Positions 36,028 through 44,439 of a stretch of 64,000 nucleotides of DNA are shown in pieces. The notes beneath the pieces are model-generated. The model saw nothing but the letters and a program-made list of their open reading frames with translations. It made no database searches and was not told where the DNA came from. The position numbers and the translations under genes were made by a program. The stretch covers positions 1,240,001 through 1,304,000 of the forward strand of contig NZ_CP089974.1 of assembly GCF_030177935.1 (NCBI RefSeq), in the 5' to 3' direction. Origin of the DNA: Moraxella haemolytica (GTDB lineage Bacteria > Pseudomonadota > Gammaproteobacteria > Pseudomonadales > Moraxellaceae). How positions within the stretch are numbered: the stretch's first letter is position 1; each line of letters starts with the position of its first letter.

Positions 36028-37372
36028 TTATTGCATCAACTCTGTCATTTCCAATCTATGCACCGCCAATTCATCAACGATTTCATGGTCTTTGTATCTA
36101 AGTGCTTTTAAAAAGCTAATAAATGCCTGCTCGCTGTGGTCGGTCATGCGTTTGTTTTTGTAGCTGTCAAAATTGCCGTGTTTGATTTCATCAACGATAT
36201 TTGCCCAGTCGTTCATCATTCTGGTGCGTGCTGGCAATAGATTGGCTTCATTGTACGCTCTTACCGTCTTATTACCCTGCACATGGGATAATTGCAATTC
36301 TATGGCTTGTGGTGGGTATTGCATTTCATAAAGGCTGGTACTTGCCAAGCCACGAAAGCCATGTCCAGTCATACGCCCTTGATAGCCCATTGTTTTTAGT
36401 GCTTTGGTAAAGGCGTTTTCTGATAGGATTTCTTTTTTTCTGCTACGGTTGCTACAAAATACAAATTCGTCATGTAGCTTCATGGCTTGAATGTCTTTTA
36501 AAATTTTAACCACTTGTGGGGCAAGCGGTACAATGTGGGGGTAAGCCGTTTTTCATGCGGTCGGCTGGAATGTGCCATAAATTATTTTCAAAGTCCAATT
36601 CTTGCCATCTCATGCCCCTAAGCTCTTTGGTGCGAACAAAGGTATAACACATCACATAAAAGCCATATTTGGTTAATAGCTCGCTGTTACTGCTGTCAAT
36701 GTCTGCTAGAAGCTGGGGAAGTTCGGTTATCTTAATGCGTGGGTAATGCTTAGTCTTGTGTTCGCATAGGCTTTTACCAATGTTTCTTGGAATGGGATTG
36801 TATAGGTTTTCTGCCAATCCCTTTTCTATGGCATAATCATAAATAGCAGTTATCCAGCCAATCACTCTATGGGCGGTGCTGGTCTTTCCTACGACTGCTA
36901 AGCGGTCATGCACCGCCATAATGTCAGGCAATCGCAAGGCATAAATGTCTTTATTGCCAATGATGGGATAAATGTGGTTATGGTAGGCACTCTTATCCCG
37001 TTTGAATGTGTGGGGCTTAGTGCGTGTTTCGTGGTGTTCTAGCCACTTTTGAGCAAATACATCAAAACAAGTATCAACCTGCACGGCTTTGGCTTGCTTG
37101 GCGTGTTCTTTGGGGTCTATGCCTTGTGCTAGCAGTCTTTTAAGCTCTGCAAGCTCTTCCCTTGCTTGTGCTAAGCTGATTTGTGGGTATTGCCCTATGG
37201 ATTGGTTGGCTTGCTTTCCTTGATAGCGATAAGCAATAACCCATGATTTAACACCTGTATATCTAACCCATAATTGCAAGCCGTTCATGTCGCTGTACTT
37301 GTCAGGAACTTTGGTATCAATGCTCTTTTGTGTTGGTACTAGCTTTTTGATTTTGGTATCTGTTAAAGCCAT
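36028..37372 (-). pseudogene. P4-type tyrosine integrase, frameshifted
   Basis: The reading frame runs from the ATG at 37372 through an N-terminal arm-binding domain (MALTDTKIKKLVPTQKS) and core-binding domain. It then reaches the first catalytic arginine in FVRTKELRGMRW, but shifts frame after MKNGLP. The other frame carries the rest of the catalytic domain: HGFRG (HxxR), QLSHVQGN and the nucleophile region TVRAYNE. Removing one base from the C5 run on the minus strand (G5 at 36537-36541) restores a 447-aa protein of normal make-up. Either the gene is inactivated, or this is a homopolymer sequencing error or slippage. No other integrase is present in the element. Confidence 0.88.
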
Positions 37373-37395
37373 AATTGATAAGCCTTTGGGTGTGA

Positions 37396-37453
37396 TTTGT
37401 TGGTATTGAAAGAATGTGAACTACAATACCAACAATAATACCAACAAAATTCA
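37396..37453. repeat. Right arm-type repeat and inverted half site
   Basis: 37424-37453 is the perfect 30-bp partner of 28331-28360 and ends 67 nt before the right core repeat. An inverted partial copy TTTGTTGGTATTG lies at 37396-37408, between it and the integrase start, and could let integrase repress its own gene. Confidence 0.75.
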
Positions 37454-37520
37454 TGGATAGCAATAGACTATAACGGACTACATAAGACAATAAAACCGCC
37501 TAAACCCTAGAAAAATCAAA

Positions 37521-37561
37521 GGCTATCGCACGATTGTGGATAGCCCTAGATTATAATATGG
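37521..37561. repeat. attR-like direct repeat at tRNA-Pro
   Basis: This is the right copy of the 41-bp core. It contains the hairpin GGCTATC/GATAGCC (37521-37527 and 37537-37543 region) that acts as the tRNA-Pro terminator on the minus strand, and it runs into the tRNA CCA end at 37559-37561. Confidence 0.75.
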
Positions 37562-37635
37562 TCGGAGTGGCGGGATTCGAACTCGCGACCCCTTGCACCC
37601 CATGCAAGTGCGCTACCAAGCTGCGCTACACCCCG
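37559..37635 (-). tRNA. tRNA-Pro (anticodon GGG)
   Basis: The minus-strand 77-nt sequence folds as a tRNA. The acceptor CGGGGTG pairs with CACTCCG, the D arm is GCGC...GCGC, and the anticodon stem is CTTGC/GCAAG with loop ATGGGGT (anticodon GGG). The T arm is GCGAG-TTCGAAT-CCCGC, followed by A73 and an encoded CCA. The T stem has an A52-C62 mismatch. The satellite is integrated immediately at its 3' end. Confidence 0.95.
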
Positions 37636-37733
37636 ATTGAATTGCTATTTTACTAAATTTTTTAAATTTTGCAAGCGTTTTTCTTATTTTATCATCAATC
37701 ACCGACCCCAACTCAACATAGCACTATTTGCAT

Positions 37734-37760
37734 AAAAAACCCCTGTTAAAAACAAGGGTT
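37734..37760 (-). terminator. Terminator after the Gcr-type gene
   Basis: On the minus strand ACCCTTGTT-TTT-AACAGGGGT is followed by TTTTTT, 20 nt beyond the stop. Confidence 0.85.
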
Positions 37761-37779
37761 CATCATGATAATCAATGGC

Positions 37780-40095
37780 TTACTTAGGTAGCTTAGGAGG
37801 TTTATCTGGTTTGGGTAGGGGTGTCGTGTTTTGATTCTCTTCTATCACTTCAAGCCGAACTTCCATACCCTCATTATGATGCTCAGTAACTACTTCTTGA
37901 ATACCTTGCGATTCATCGGTCACCACCCCTTCTTTATTATCCTTAGGCTTTCTACCCAAGCGACGCACAACATAACTATCTGTAAGGACACGCACACTAG
38001 GCTCTTTTTCATCAGCAATGTCTTCATAGATGACCTGCCCTTCACTGTTAATCTTAGCGTATTTAACCGACTCGCTTCGTGGAAAGAAAAAATCCCATGG
38101 CGTCGCCAAAAAATGTCTCCACACCAACCCAGATAATTTTTTCCATTCAAAGAATTCCACTTCTTTAGAACGCAACGCAACAAATAACGCCAAAGAAAAG
38201 CTCACCATTAAGTTCACCGCACCAATGAGCAGTACACCGATAAAAGATAGTATCACAAGCCCCCAACTTAGGTCCTGTGGCGATAGATAAAATAGCCCAT
38301 GCACAAAGTTGGCAGAAGCAAAAGCGATATGACGAATATCTAGTGGCAATCCAAGCATATAGCCAATGGTTGCCGTACTGCCTAAGAAGCAACCAAAGAT
38401 AAAGTTACCCATGATTGCCCCAAGATTCGCTTCAATAAAGTTACCTAGCTTTTCTTGCCAAGCACTTGGTAAGATATGCGACAACAAGCGATGGCGACGG
38501 ATACGCTCACCAATCTTATTGTAAGCTGATAGATTATCATAATAACCTGCAATAAGCCCCGATAAGAACAAAAACACACCTGCAATTGCCGCATGTGGCA
38601 AAGAGAGCGAACGAATAGGATCAAGCTCATGCAATAGATGTGCCGCCTTATAGCCATCAATCATGGGCGTGCCTGTGATTGATGGCCATGCATAAGCAAT
38701 TAAAAGAGCCACTGGCATAGCAATCGAGATATTACCCAAAATCGCTACAAACTGCGTCCGTAAAATATCTACAATCAGCTCAGATAATTTGGTCAGCTGT
38801 TGGGTTTTTTTATTGCCCGAGCCATCTGAAATGGTTGATGCAATAGCGGCGGCTGTCATGGCTGGCTGCTTGGTTGCAACCGTACCGCCTGCAATATGAA
38901 TGGCAACAAAGCCCAAACCATAAATCATGCTATTGATAAAAGCCCTACCGACTGGAGCTAACACCAATGATGAACCCAAAATTTTTATGGTCGCCATAAA
39001 TGCAATAAGCAATCCGCCAATCGCTGCTTTTTTATACATCTTGCGATAGCCTGTGCGGTCAGTGCTGATGTAGTGCTCCCCTACTCGGCTAGCATTTTCA
39101 GTAACCTTGCGAGATAACAGCTTTGTATTATTTTCAATCAAATAACTAAAGCTATAACGAGTCTTTGCTGTACGCACAATCTGTGCGGTCAATTCAACAA
39201 TTGCCTTATCACGGTTTTTTTGGTTGTCCGAAACCAGCTCAATAAGCACCTGCATTCTATGCAAGCTTTGCTCAAGTCGCACAAGCATATTGGTCAGACG
39301 AATTGAAATACCAGTCTTATAGATGCGTTTTCGCACATTGGTAACTATCTCGTGGCATTGCTCTAGCATGACAAGCAGTGGTGCAGGACTGATGTCTTCA
39401 TCAGGCGTGATGTCCGTCATCAAATCTAGCTCATGTGTCTTTCGGTATTGATTGACATACAATACAGCTTCTTGGTTTTGTGCCACAAAAGCTGCTGAAT
39501 GATTCAGCATCTGCGGATAAGCTGACATTAAATCAGGGTGCAGACCCATACCACTAATACGGTATGATAAGATAACTATGGCATTTAGAATATTATTTTT
39601 AGCGGTTGCCACTAAGGCTAAGTCTTCATCATCAACATGAATCAGCTCAATTAGCCTATCCCATTTAGCACCATCAATCATGCGTACCCAACGCAAGTCA
39701 TTGCGTTTGTTAAATAAAAAACTAGCAAGCTCAACAACCGAATCTTCTTCGGGTAACAGTGGTAAAAAGCGATGCCCAATTAGCCTGTTAACGCTATAAG
39801 AAAAACTTTGGTCAGAAGCGATACCCGTATCCGTATAAAGCGTTACTTGATTATATTTATTCGTCAATCGCAAAATAAACGCCGCCAGCCCCGAGCCATA
39901 CTCAGGGTTTTGCTCAACCAAGGCAATCAGCTGACTTATTTTTTCATTGGCAGCGTCTTCATCACCCTCGTCGACACGCAACTCATCAACCAATTGCTTT
40001 AGCACTTGGGTTTCAGGCAGTTCTTTTAGTGCTAAGATACGCTGTAAAATATCTTTTAACTCAGCATTATTAGGATTTTGCAACAGTTTCTCCAA
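37780..40095 (-). CDS. Gcr-type 'site-specific recombinase' family membrane protein
   Basis: This 771-aa protein belongs to the Pfam SpecificRecomb family (named after gonococcal Gcr). It has an N-terminal helical soluble part of about 350 residues (for example LASFLFNKRNDLRWVRMIDG). Roughly six hydrophobic membrane segments follow (IGGLLIAFMATIKILGSSLVLAP, ISIAMPVALLIAYAWP, AAIAGVFLFLSGLIAGYY and others), then a polar tail rich in E and P. The recombinase name rests on old genetic evidence in Neisseria, and the membrane topology makes direct DNA recombination doubtful. It is monocistronic with its own terminator. It borders the satellite but belongs to the chromosome. Confidence 0.85.
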   Translation of the reverse strand: MEKLLQNPNNAELKDILQRILALKELPETQVLKQLVDELRVDEGDEDAANEKISQLIALVEQNPEYGSGLAAFILRLTNKYNQVTLYTDTGIASDQSFSYSVNRLIGHRFLPLLPEEDSVVELASFLFNKRNDLRWVRMIDGAKWDRLIELIHVDDEDLALVATAKNNILNAIVILSYRISGMGLHPDLMSAYPQMLNHSAAFVAQNQEAVLYVNQYRKTHELDLMTDITPDEDISPAPLLVMLEQCHEIVTNVRKRIYKTGISIRLTNMLVRLEQSLHRMQVLIELVSDNQKNRDKAIVELTAQIVRTAKTRYSFSYLIENNTKLLSRKVTENASRVGEHYISTDRTGYRKMYKKAAIGGLLIAFMATIKILGSSLVLAPVGRAFINSMIYGLGFVAIHIAGGTVATKQPAMTAAAIASTISDGSGNKKTQQLTKLSELIVDILRTQFVAILGNISIAMPVALLIAYAWPSITGTPMIDGYKAAHLLHELDPIRSLSLPHAAIAGVFLFLSGLIAGYYDNLSAYNKIGERIRRHRLLSHILPSAWQEKLGNFIEANLGAIMGNFIFGCFLGSTATIGYMLGLPLDIRHIAFASANFVHGLFYLSPQDLSWGLVILSFIGVLLIGAVNLMVSFSLALFVALRSKEVEFFEWKKLSGLVWRHFLATPWDFFFPRSESVKYAKINSEGQVIYEDIADEKEPSVRVLTDSYVVRRLGRKPKDNKEGVVTDESQGIQEVVTEHHNEGMEVRLEVIEENQNTTPLPKPDKPPKLPK

Positions 40096-40245
40096 GTTTT
40101 TTATTTTATTAAAATCAGCAAAATTAGCTTAACAGTCCAAAAGTTCAAAAAATCTTACCATCAATGCCAAGTCTGGCAAAGTAGCTAAGTATTCATAAGA
40201 ATATACACATTGTCCATTTATGCTTACGCACAGCATTGGTATAAC

Positions 40246-42279
40246 CTAACCATTGCGTTTAGCATTTAACATCGCTTGAATATTGGTCAGATAGTCTTGA
40301 GAGATCTGCTTGGGGTCTTTGTTGCTTGGACGCTTAGCAGGATAATCAACATGATCGGTTGGTAACTCATCTAAGAACCGTGATGGCGTGGTGGTTTTAA
40401 AATCCTTACCCATACGGCGTTTTTGAGCAAAAGTTAAAGTCAGCTCAAGCCTTGCACGAGTAATGCCCACATACATCAAACGGCGTTCTTCTTCAATATC
40501 ATCTTGCAACAAAGAATTGCGGTGTGGCAAGATTTCCTCTTCAACACCAATGATATAGACATGATCAAACTCCAGACCCTTTGCAGCGTGTAAGGTCATC
40601 AAGTTGACCTTATTGGTATTTTCCTCTTCTTGTTGTTGCTCTAGCATATCTAATAGCATCATCTTACGAACCACAGCTTCAATGGTCGTGTCTTCGTCAT
40701 CTTCGGCACGGTTAATGAGTGTGGCGATACTCTGATACAGCGTTTCAATGTTATCAAGTCGATTCTTTTCTTGCTGGGGGGTTTTGCTATCTTCTTTGAT
40801 ATAATCAATATAGCCTGTTTCAATAATCATCTGACGCACCAGTGGCATGGGGTCGGCGTTGTCATACAGCTCACGAGTATAATATTCAATAAACTCAGCA
40901 AAGGCATATAGCGTGTTGCTCGCTTTTGCTCCCACCGTTGCTTTTAGCCCTGCGTGCGAACAGGCGGATAGTAAAGATATGCCATACTCTTGGGCAAGTA
41001 GGCCTAGCTTTTCTAGCGTAGCAGAACCCATACCACGCTTTGGGGTATTAATGATGCGTAAAAAAGCTGCATCATCATCAGGATTTAGAATGATACGCAG
41101 ATAACTCATCACATCCTTAATCTCCGTGCGAGCAAAAAAGGATGTACCGCCTGAGAGCTTATAAGGCACATTCAGCTGACGCAACTCAGTCTCTAATACT
41201 CGTGCTTGAAAATTGGAACGATATAGTACGGCATACTGCTCCCATAGGTTGCCATGACGCAGACGATGGGCGACGATTTCTTTAACAACTCGCTCCGCTT
41301 CATCTAGATCTGTTGGGCAAGTAATCACACGGATATAAGCCCCCTCGCCTTTATTTGACCACAATGCCTTATCAAAGATATGTTCATTATTGGCGATGAC
41401 GGTATTTGCCGCACTTAAGATGCGATTGGTAGAGCGGTAATTTTGTTCAAGTTTGACCACATGCAGATTAGGGAAATCCTGCTTGAGCAGTGCCATATTT
41501 TCAGGTTTTGCTCCACGCCATGTATAGATGGATTGATCATCATCACCCACTACCGTGAAACGAGCAGTTAGCCCAACCAAGAGCTTAACCAGTTCATATT
41601 GAGCGGTGTTGGTGTCTTGATACTCATCTACGAGTAAATAACGAATACGGCGTTGCCATTTTTCACGCACCATCTCATTTTCTTTTAAAATACGGACAGG
41701 CAGAACAATCAAATCATCAAAATCCACCGCATTATAAGCCCTAAGATTGCGTTCGTACAATCCATAAAGATGGGCAAAAATCATGTCCTCTGGGTCCGAT
41801 AAAGTGGTCGCTGCATCTTCAGGAGCAATCAAATCATTCTTCCAATCTGAAATAAACTTCATCGCCTTGCCTGCAAATTCACGACTCTCAGAACCGCTCA
41901 TATTATCACGCATCATTAGTTCCATCAGCAGTCGTTTTGCGTCATCTGCATCCATGATGCTAAAATTGCTTTTTAAGGGCGTATGAATCAGCTCATAACG
42001 CAAAAACTGCAAGCCAAACTGATGAAAGGTAGAGACCGTCAAACCACGAGTTTTTTCATTCGGCAAAAGTTTGCTCACACGAGCCTTCATCTCTCGTGCC
42101 GCCTTATTAGTAAAGGTCATGGCAGTGATTCGCTCAGCAGGAATATGGCAGTTGGTAATCAAGTGGGCGATTTTTTGGGTGATGACCGATGTCTTACCCG
42201 ACCCTGCCCCTGCCAGAACGAGCAAAGGACCTGACACATGGGCTAAGGCTTCTTGTTGGCGGGGGTTTAGCTGACTCAT
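40246..42279 (-). CDS. rep: ATP-dependent DNA helicase Rep
   Basis: Rep is a superfamily 1A 3'-5' helicase that clears proteins from DNA ahead of replication forks. The 677-aa protein shows the Q motif NPRQQEALAHVSGP, Walker A LAGAGSGKTS, motif Ia TFTNKAAREMKAR, motif II LLVDEYQDTN, motif III VVGDDDQSIYTWRGA, motif IV QNYRST, motif V NLMTLHAAKGLEFDHVYIIG and motif VI RRLMYVGITRAR. Length and motif spacing are those of Rep rather than UvrD. It lies 150 nt downstream of the Gcr-type gene start region and is transcribed in the same direction. Confidence 0.95.
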   Translation of the reverse strand: MSQLNPRQQEALAHVSGPLLVLAGAGSGKTSVITQKIAHLITNCHIPAERITAMTFTNKAAREMKARVSKLLPNEKTRGLTVSTFHQFGLQFLRYELIHTPLKSNFSIMDADDAKRLLMELMMRDNMSGSESREFAGKAMKFISDWKNDLIAPEDAATTLSDPEDMIFAHLYGLYERNLRAYNAVDFDDLIVLPVRILKENEMVREKWQRRIRYLLVDEYQDTNTAQYELVKLLVGLTARFTVVGDDDQSIYTWRGAKPENMALLKQDFPNLHVVKLEQNYRSTNRILSAANTVIANNEHIFDKALWSNKGEGAYIRVITCPTDLDEAERVVKEIVAHRLRHGNLWEQYAVLYRSNFQARVLETELRQLNVPYKLSGGTSFFARTEIKDVMSYLRIILNPDDDAAFLRIINTPKRGMGSATLEKLGLLAQEYGISLLSACSHAGLKATVGAKASNTLYAFAEFIEYYTRELYDNADPMPLVRQMIIETGYIDYIKEDSKTPQQEKNRLDNIETLYQSIATLINRAEDDEDTTIEAVVRKMMLLDMLEQQQEEENTNKVNLMTLHAAKGLEFDHVYIIGVEEEILPHRNSLLQDDIEEERRLMYVGITRARLELTLTFAQKRRMGKDFKTTTPSRFLDELPTDHVDYPAKRPSNKDPKQISQDYLTNIQAMLNAKRNG

Positions 42280-42358
42280 ACTCTAAATTCTTTGGGCAAA
42301 ATGGGGACTCATTATAAAGGATTTTGGTAAATTGGGCAAAAGTTTGTATCAAAACTTG

Positions 42359-42449
42359 CAATGAAAAAAGGTAGTATTTTGCAATATTACCTTTTTTCAT
42401 TGCCCATGAACAGTTCTGTGATTGCCTACAGCAAAGTTTTGGCTGTAGG
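42359..42449. terminator. Two hairpins between rep and the DMT pseudogene
   Basis: CAATGAAAAAAGGTA (42359-42373) and TACCTTTTTTCATTG (42388-42402) form a perfect 15-bp stem. CCTACAGC (42425-42432) and GCTGTAGG (42442-42449) form a second stem. They lie 100-190 nt beyond the pseudogene stop on the minus strand and upstream of rep; the first carries T-tracts on both strands. Confidence 0.7.
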
Positions 42450-42549
42450 TTAATTTTGCCAAAAGTAAGGTGGGTAAGACCAAGCAAGATTGATATTTAA
42501 TGCCCAATAACATCATAAAAACACCGCTTGTCTAGCTAGTATTTTTTAA

Positions 42550-43048
42550 TTATTTTAAATAAAATAAACACCACACCGCACAAATGCCCAGTACAATGCC
42601 CATGCCATTGATTTTTGAAATCTTTTCTTTAAAAGCCAATAAGCCCACAATCGCACCCAAACACATCACCCCAATATTCATACCTGCAAACACCAAGGTG
42701 GGGTCATCTTTAAAGGCTTGATAAGCTTTGATATAAAATAAGATATTAGCAAAATTAAGACCGCCCAATATCACCCCACTTGCCAAACTTTGACCATGCC
42801 ATTTGGTTTTTTTGATAAGCAAATAAGCTAGGCAATAAAATACCCAATGTCACAAAAACAAACACCTTACCAAACGCCACATTACCAATGCCATCAAAGC
42901 TCAGTTTCAGTAACGCCATGCACAGTGCCATGGCGGTCATATAATTCACCAAAATAGATTGGATGATGTCAAGGCGTTGTTGACGAGCAAACTTTAAAAA
43001 TACAGACACCAGTACGCTAGCACAAATAGCAAGAATCAAAAAAATCAT
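42550..43048 (-). pseudogene. Small DMT/EamA-type transporter, frameshifted
   Basis: The start reads MIFLILAICASVLVSVFLKFARQ (a membrane helix) and continues to LGILLPSLFAYQK. The frame then shifts to KTKWHGQSLASGVILGGLNFANILFY and the final helices (VLGICAVWCLFYLK). Removing one A from the A7 run on the minus strand (T7 at 42807-42813) joins both parts into 165 aa with about five membrane helices, as in single-domain EamA-like transporters. Either the gene is broken, or it is switched by slippage, or the run is miscounted. The substrate is unknown. Confidence 0.8.
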
Positions 43049-43142
43049 GGTTATTCCATCACACCAATTTGAAATATTTTGTTACAAAATGTGTGATATA
43101 TAACCATGAATGGATGATTGTCAAGATTTTTAGTGTACAGTT

Positions 43143-44129
43143 TTACACCAAACGAGAGCTTGCCAATGCGGTCAGCTGATACAGTCCTTCACGATATTTA
43201 TTGACAGGCAATACTTCTAAATATTGTTGAGCCTGTTTGGTTTCGTCTAAGGCTTTTGCCTTGCAGTAGTCCAATGCCCCAGATTGTTGCACCAAGGCAA
43301 TCAGCTCACCTACATCATCAACCTTCCCTGTCTGCACAGCGATGCGTAACTTGTCATAATTGATGGCATCGGTATCCTTTAGAATTTCTAGGGTTTTGAT
43401 AATCGGTAAAGTCGGCTTACCCTCCGCCAAATCATCGCCTAGGTTCTTACCCATCATCGCTGTATCGCCTGTAAAGTCAAGCACATCATCAATCATCTGA
43501 AAGGCATTACCAAAGTGATAAGCAAACTTACCCAAAGGCTCAAGCAAATCGTCACGACCTGCCAAAATCCCTGCCCCTTGCGTTGCCATCATAAATAATC
43601 TTGAAGTTTTTCCATCAATAATTTGACGATAGTCTTCCTCGGTAGTCTCTGGGTTGTGCTGATGCTGTAACTGCAACACCTCTCCTTCTGCAATATCGCA
43701 AGTGCCATCAGAAAATAGCTGAAGCAACGGCAAATTACCAAATCCAACAAGCAAATTAAACGAACGAGCAATCAGATAATCTCCCACCAGTACAGCTGTG
43801 GCATTATTCCAAGTGGCGTTAGCAGTCGGTCTTCCCCGTCTAAGCCCTGATTCATCAATCACATCATCATGTACCAGTGTGGCAGTATGAAGCATCTCAG
43901 TAATCGCCCCAAGCTCCAATGCCTGCTGACTTTGTTCATCATGTAGCATTCGTGCAGTCAGCAGCGTAATGAGTGGTCGCATCCGCTTACCACCTGCATC
44001 AATGACATGCTTAGATACCTGCATAACTAAGCGTACTTTGGAATTTAAACTGCCAAAAACCTGCTTATCCATGATGGCAAAATCATCAGCAACGATGGCT
44101 TGAATGTCTGCATAAGTGGGCGTAATCAT
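43143..44129 (-). CDS. ispB: Octaprenyl diphosphate synthase
   Basis: IspB makes the long polyprenyl tail of ubiquinone from farnesyl diphosphate and isopentenyl diphosphate. The first aspartate-rich motif is LVHDDVIDESGLRRGRPT and the second is FQMIDDVLDFTGD. GKRMRPLITLL and YLIARSFNLL also match. I place the start at the ATG at 44129 (MITPTYADIQAIVADDFA, 328 aa) as in relatives; a longer frame adds 16 codons. It is divergently placed from the DAHP synthase gene. Chain length is assigned by family only. Confidence 0.92.
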   Translation of the reverse strand: MITPTYADIQAIVADDFAIMDKQVFGSLNSKVRLVMQVSKHVIDAGGKRMRPLITLLTARMLHDEQSQQALELGAITEMLHTATLVHDDVIDESGLRRGRPTANATWNNATAVLVGDYLIARSFNLLVGFGNLPLLQLFSDGTCDIAEGEVLQLQHQHNPETTEEDYRQIIDGKTSRLFMMATQGAGILAGRDDLLEPLGKFAYHFGNAFQMIDDVLDFTGDTAMMGKNLGDDLAEGKPTLPIIKTLEILKDTDAINYDKLRIAVQTGKVDDVGELIALVQQSGALDYCKAKALDETKQAQQYLEVLPVNKYREGLYQLTALASSRLV

Positions 44130-44312
44130 TATTTTTCTCACACTTTTAAAAAATTTATTTATCATATCATAGCCCATATATTTCTAAAAGAGCATTCGTC
44201 AAATTCAACCAACAGTTGCATTCATCTGACACCCTCGCATAACTTTTTCTTATGTTTTTTTATTATTAACAAACCAATACTTAATTTTTTGGTATTTTTG
44301 TGCGTGATACGC

Positions 44313-44341
44313 TTGTAAAATGGGCGGATTGTGTGCATAAT
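44313..44341 (+). promoter_or_regulatory. Promoter of the DAHP synthase gene
   Basis: TTGTAA (44313-44318), a 17-nt spacer and CATAAT (44336-44341) give a plausible sigma70 promoter about 100 nt upstream of the ATG at 44440. No TyrR- or Trp-type operator was recognised. Confidence 0.55.
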
Positions 44342-44439
44342 GTTAGTATTTTTATCTGATGCGACTGCGTTCAGTTGGTAGCATCCTTATCTCCATCTTT
44401 ATTTCTATTATAAATCCAAGCCATCCTAAAGGTAGCCTT

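Larger units (their letters stand above)
28223..37561 (-). mobile_element. Integrated capsid-encoding phage satellite (about 9.3 kb) at tRNA-Pro
   Basis: The element is bounded by 41-bp direct repeats (28223-28263 and 37521-37561, 37 of 41 identical) and lies directly downstream of tRNA-Pro. All genes are on the minus strand: tyrosine integrase (frameshifted), two unknown genes, AlpA-type regulator, two small genes, RepA-like ATPase, candidate scaffold, major capsid protein, TerS and TerL. No portal, head protease, tail, holin or lysin gene is present, and the spacing leaves no room for them. Phage satellites such as PICI and the capsid-forming cfPICI group share the int-alpA-replication-packaging layout. 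Seen: gene set and boundaries. Inferred: satellite rather than a decayed prophage, because replication, regulation and packaging blocks are compact, coupled and mostly undisturbed. Confidence 0.85.

Noticed and set aside
28223-37561. A complete functional prophage
   Set aside because: No portal, protease, connector, tail, lysis or lysogeny repressor genes are present and there is no room for them.
37780-40095. The Gcr-type protein as part of the satellite
   Set aside because: It lies outside the repeats beyond the tRNA, has its own terminator and is a family found in the core genomes of Neisseria and Moraxella.
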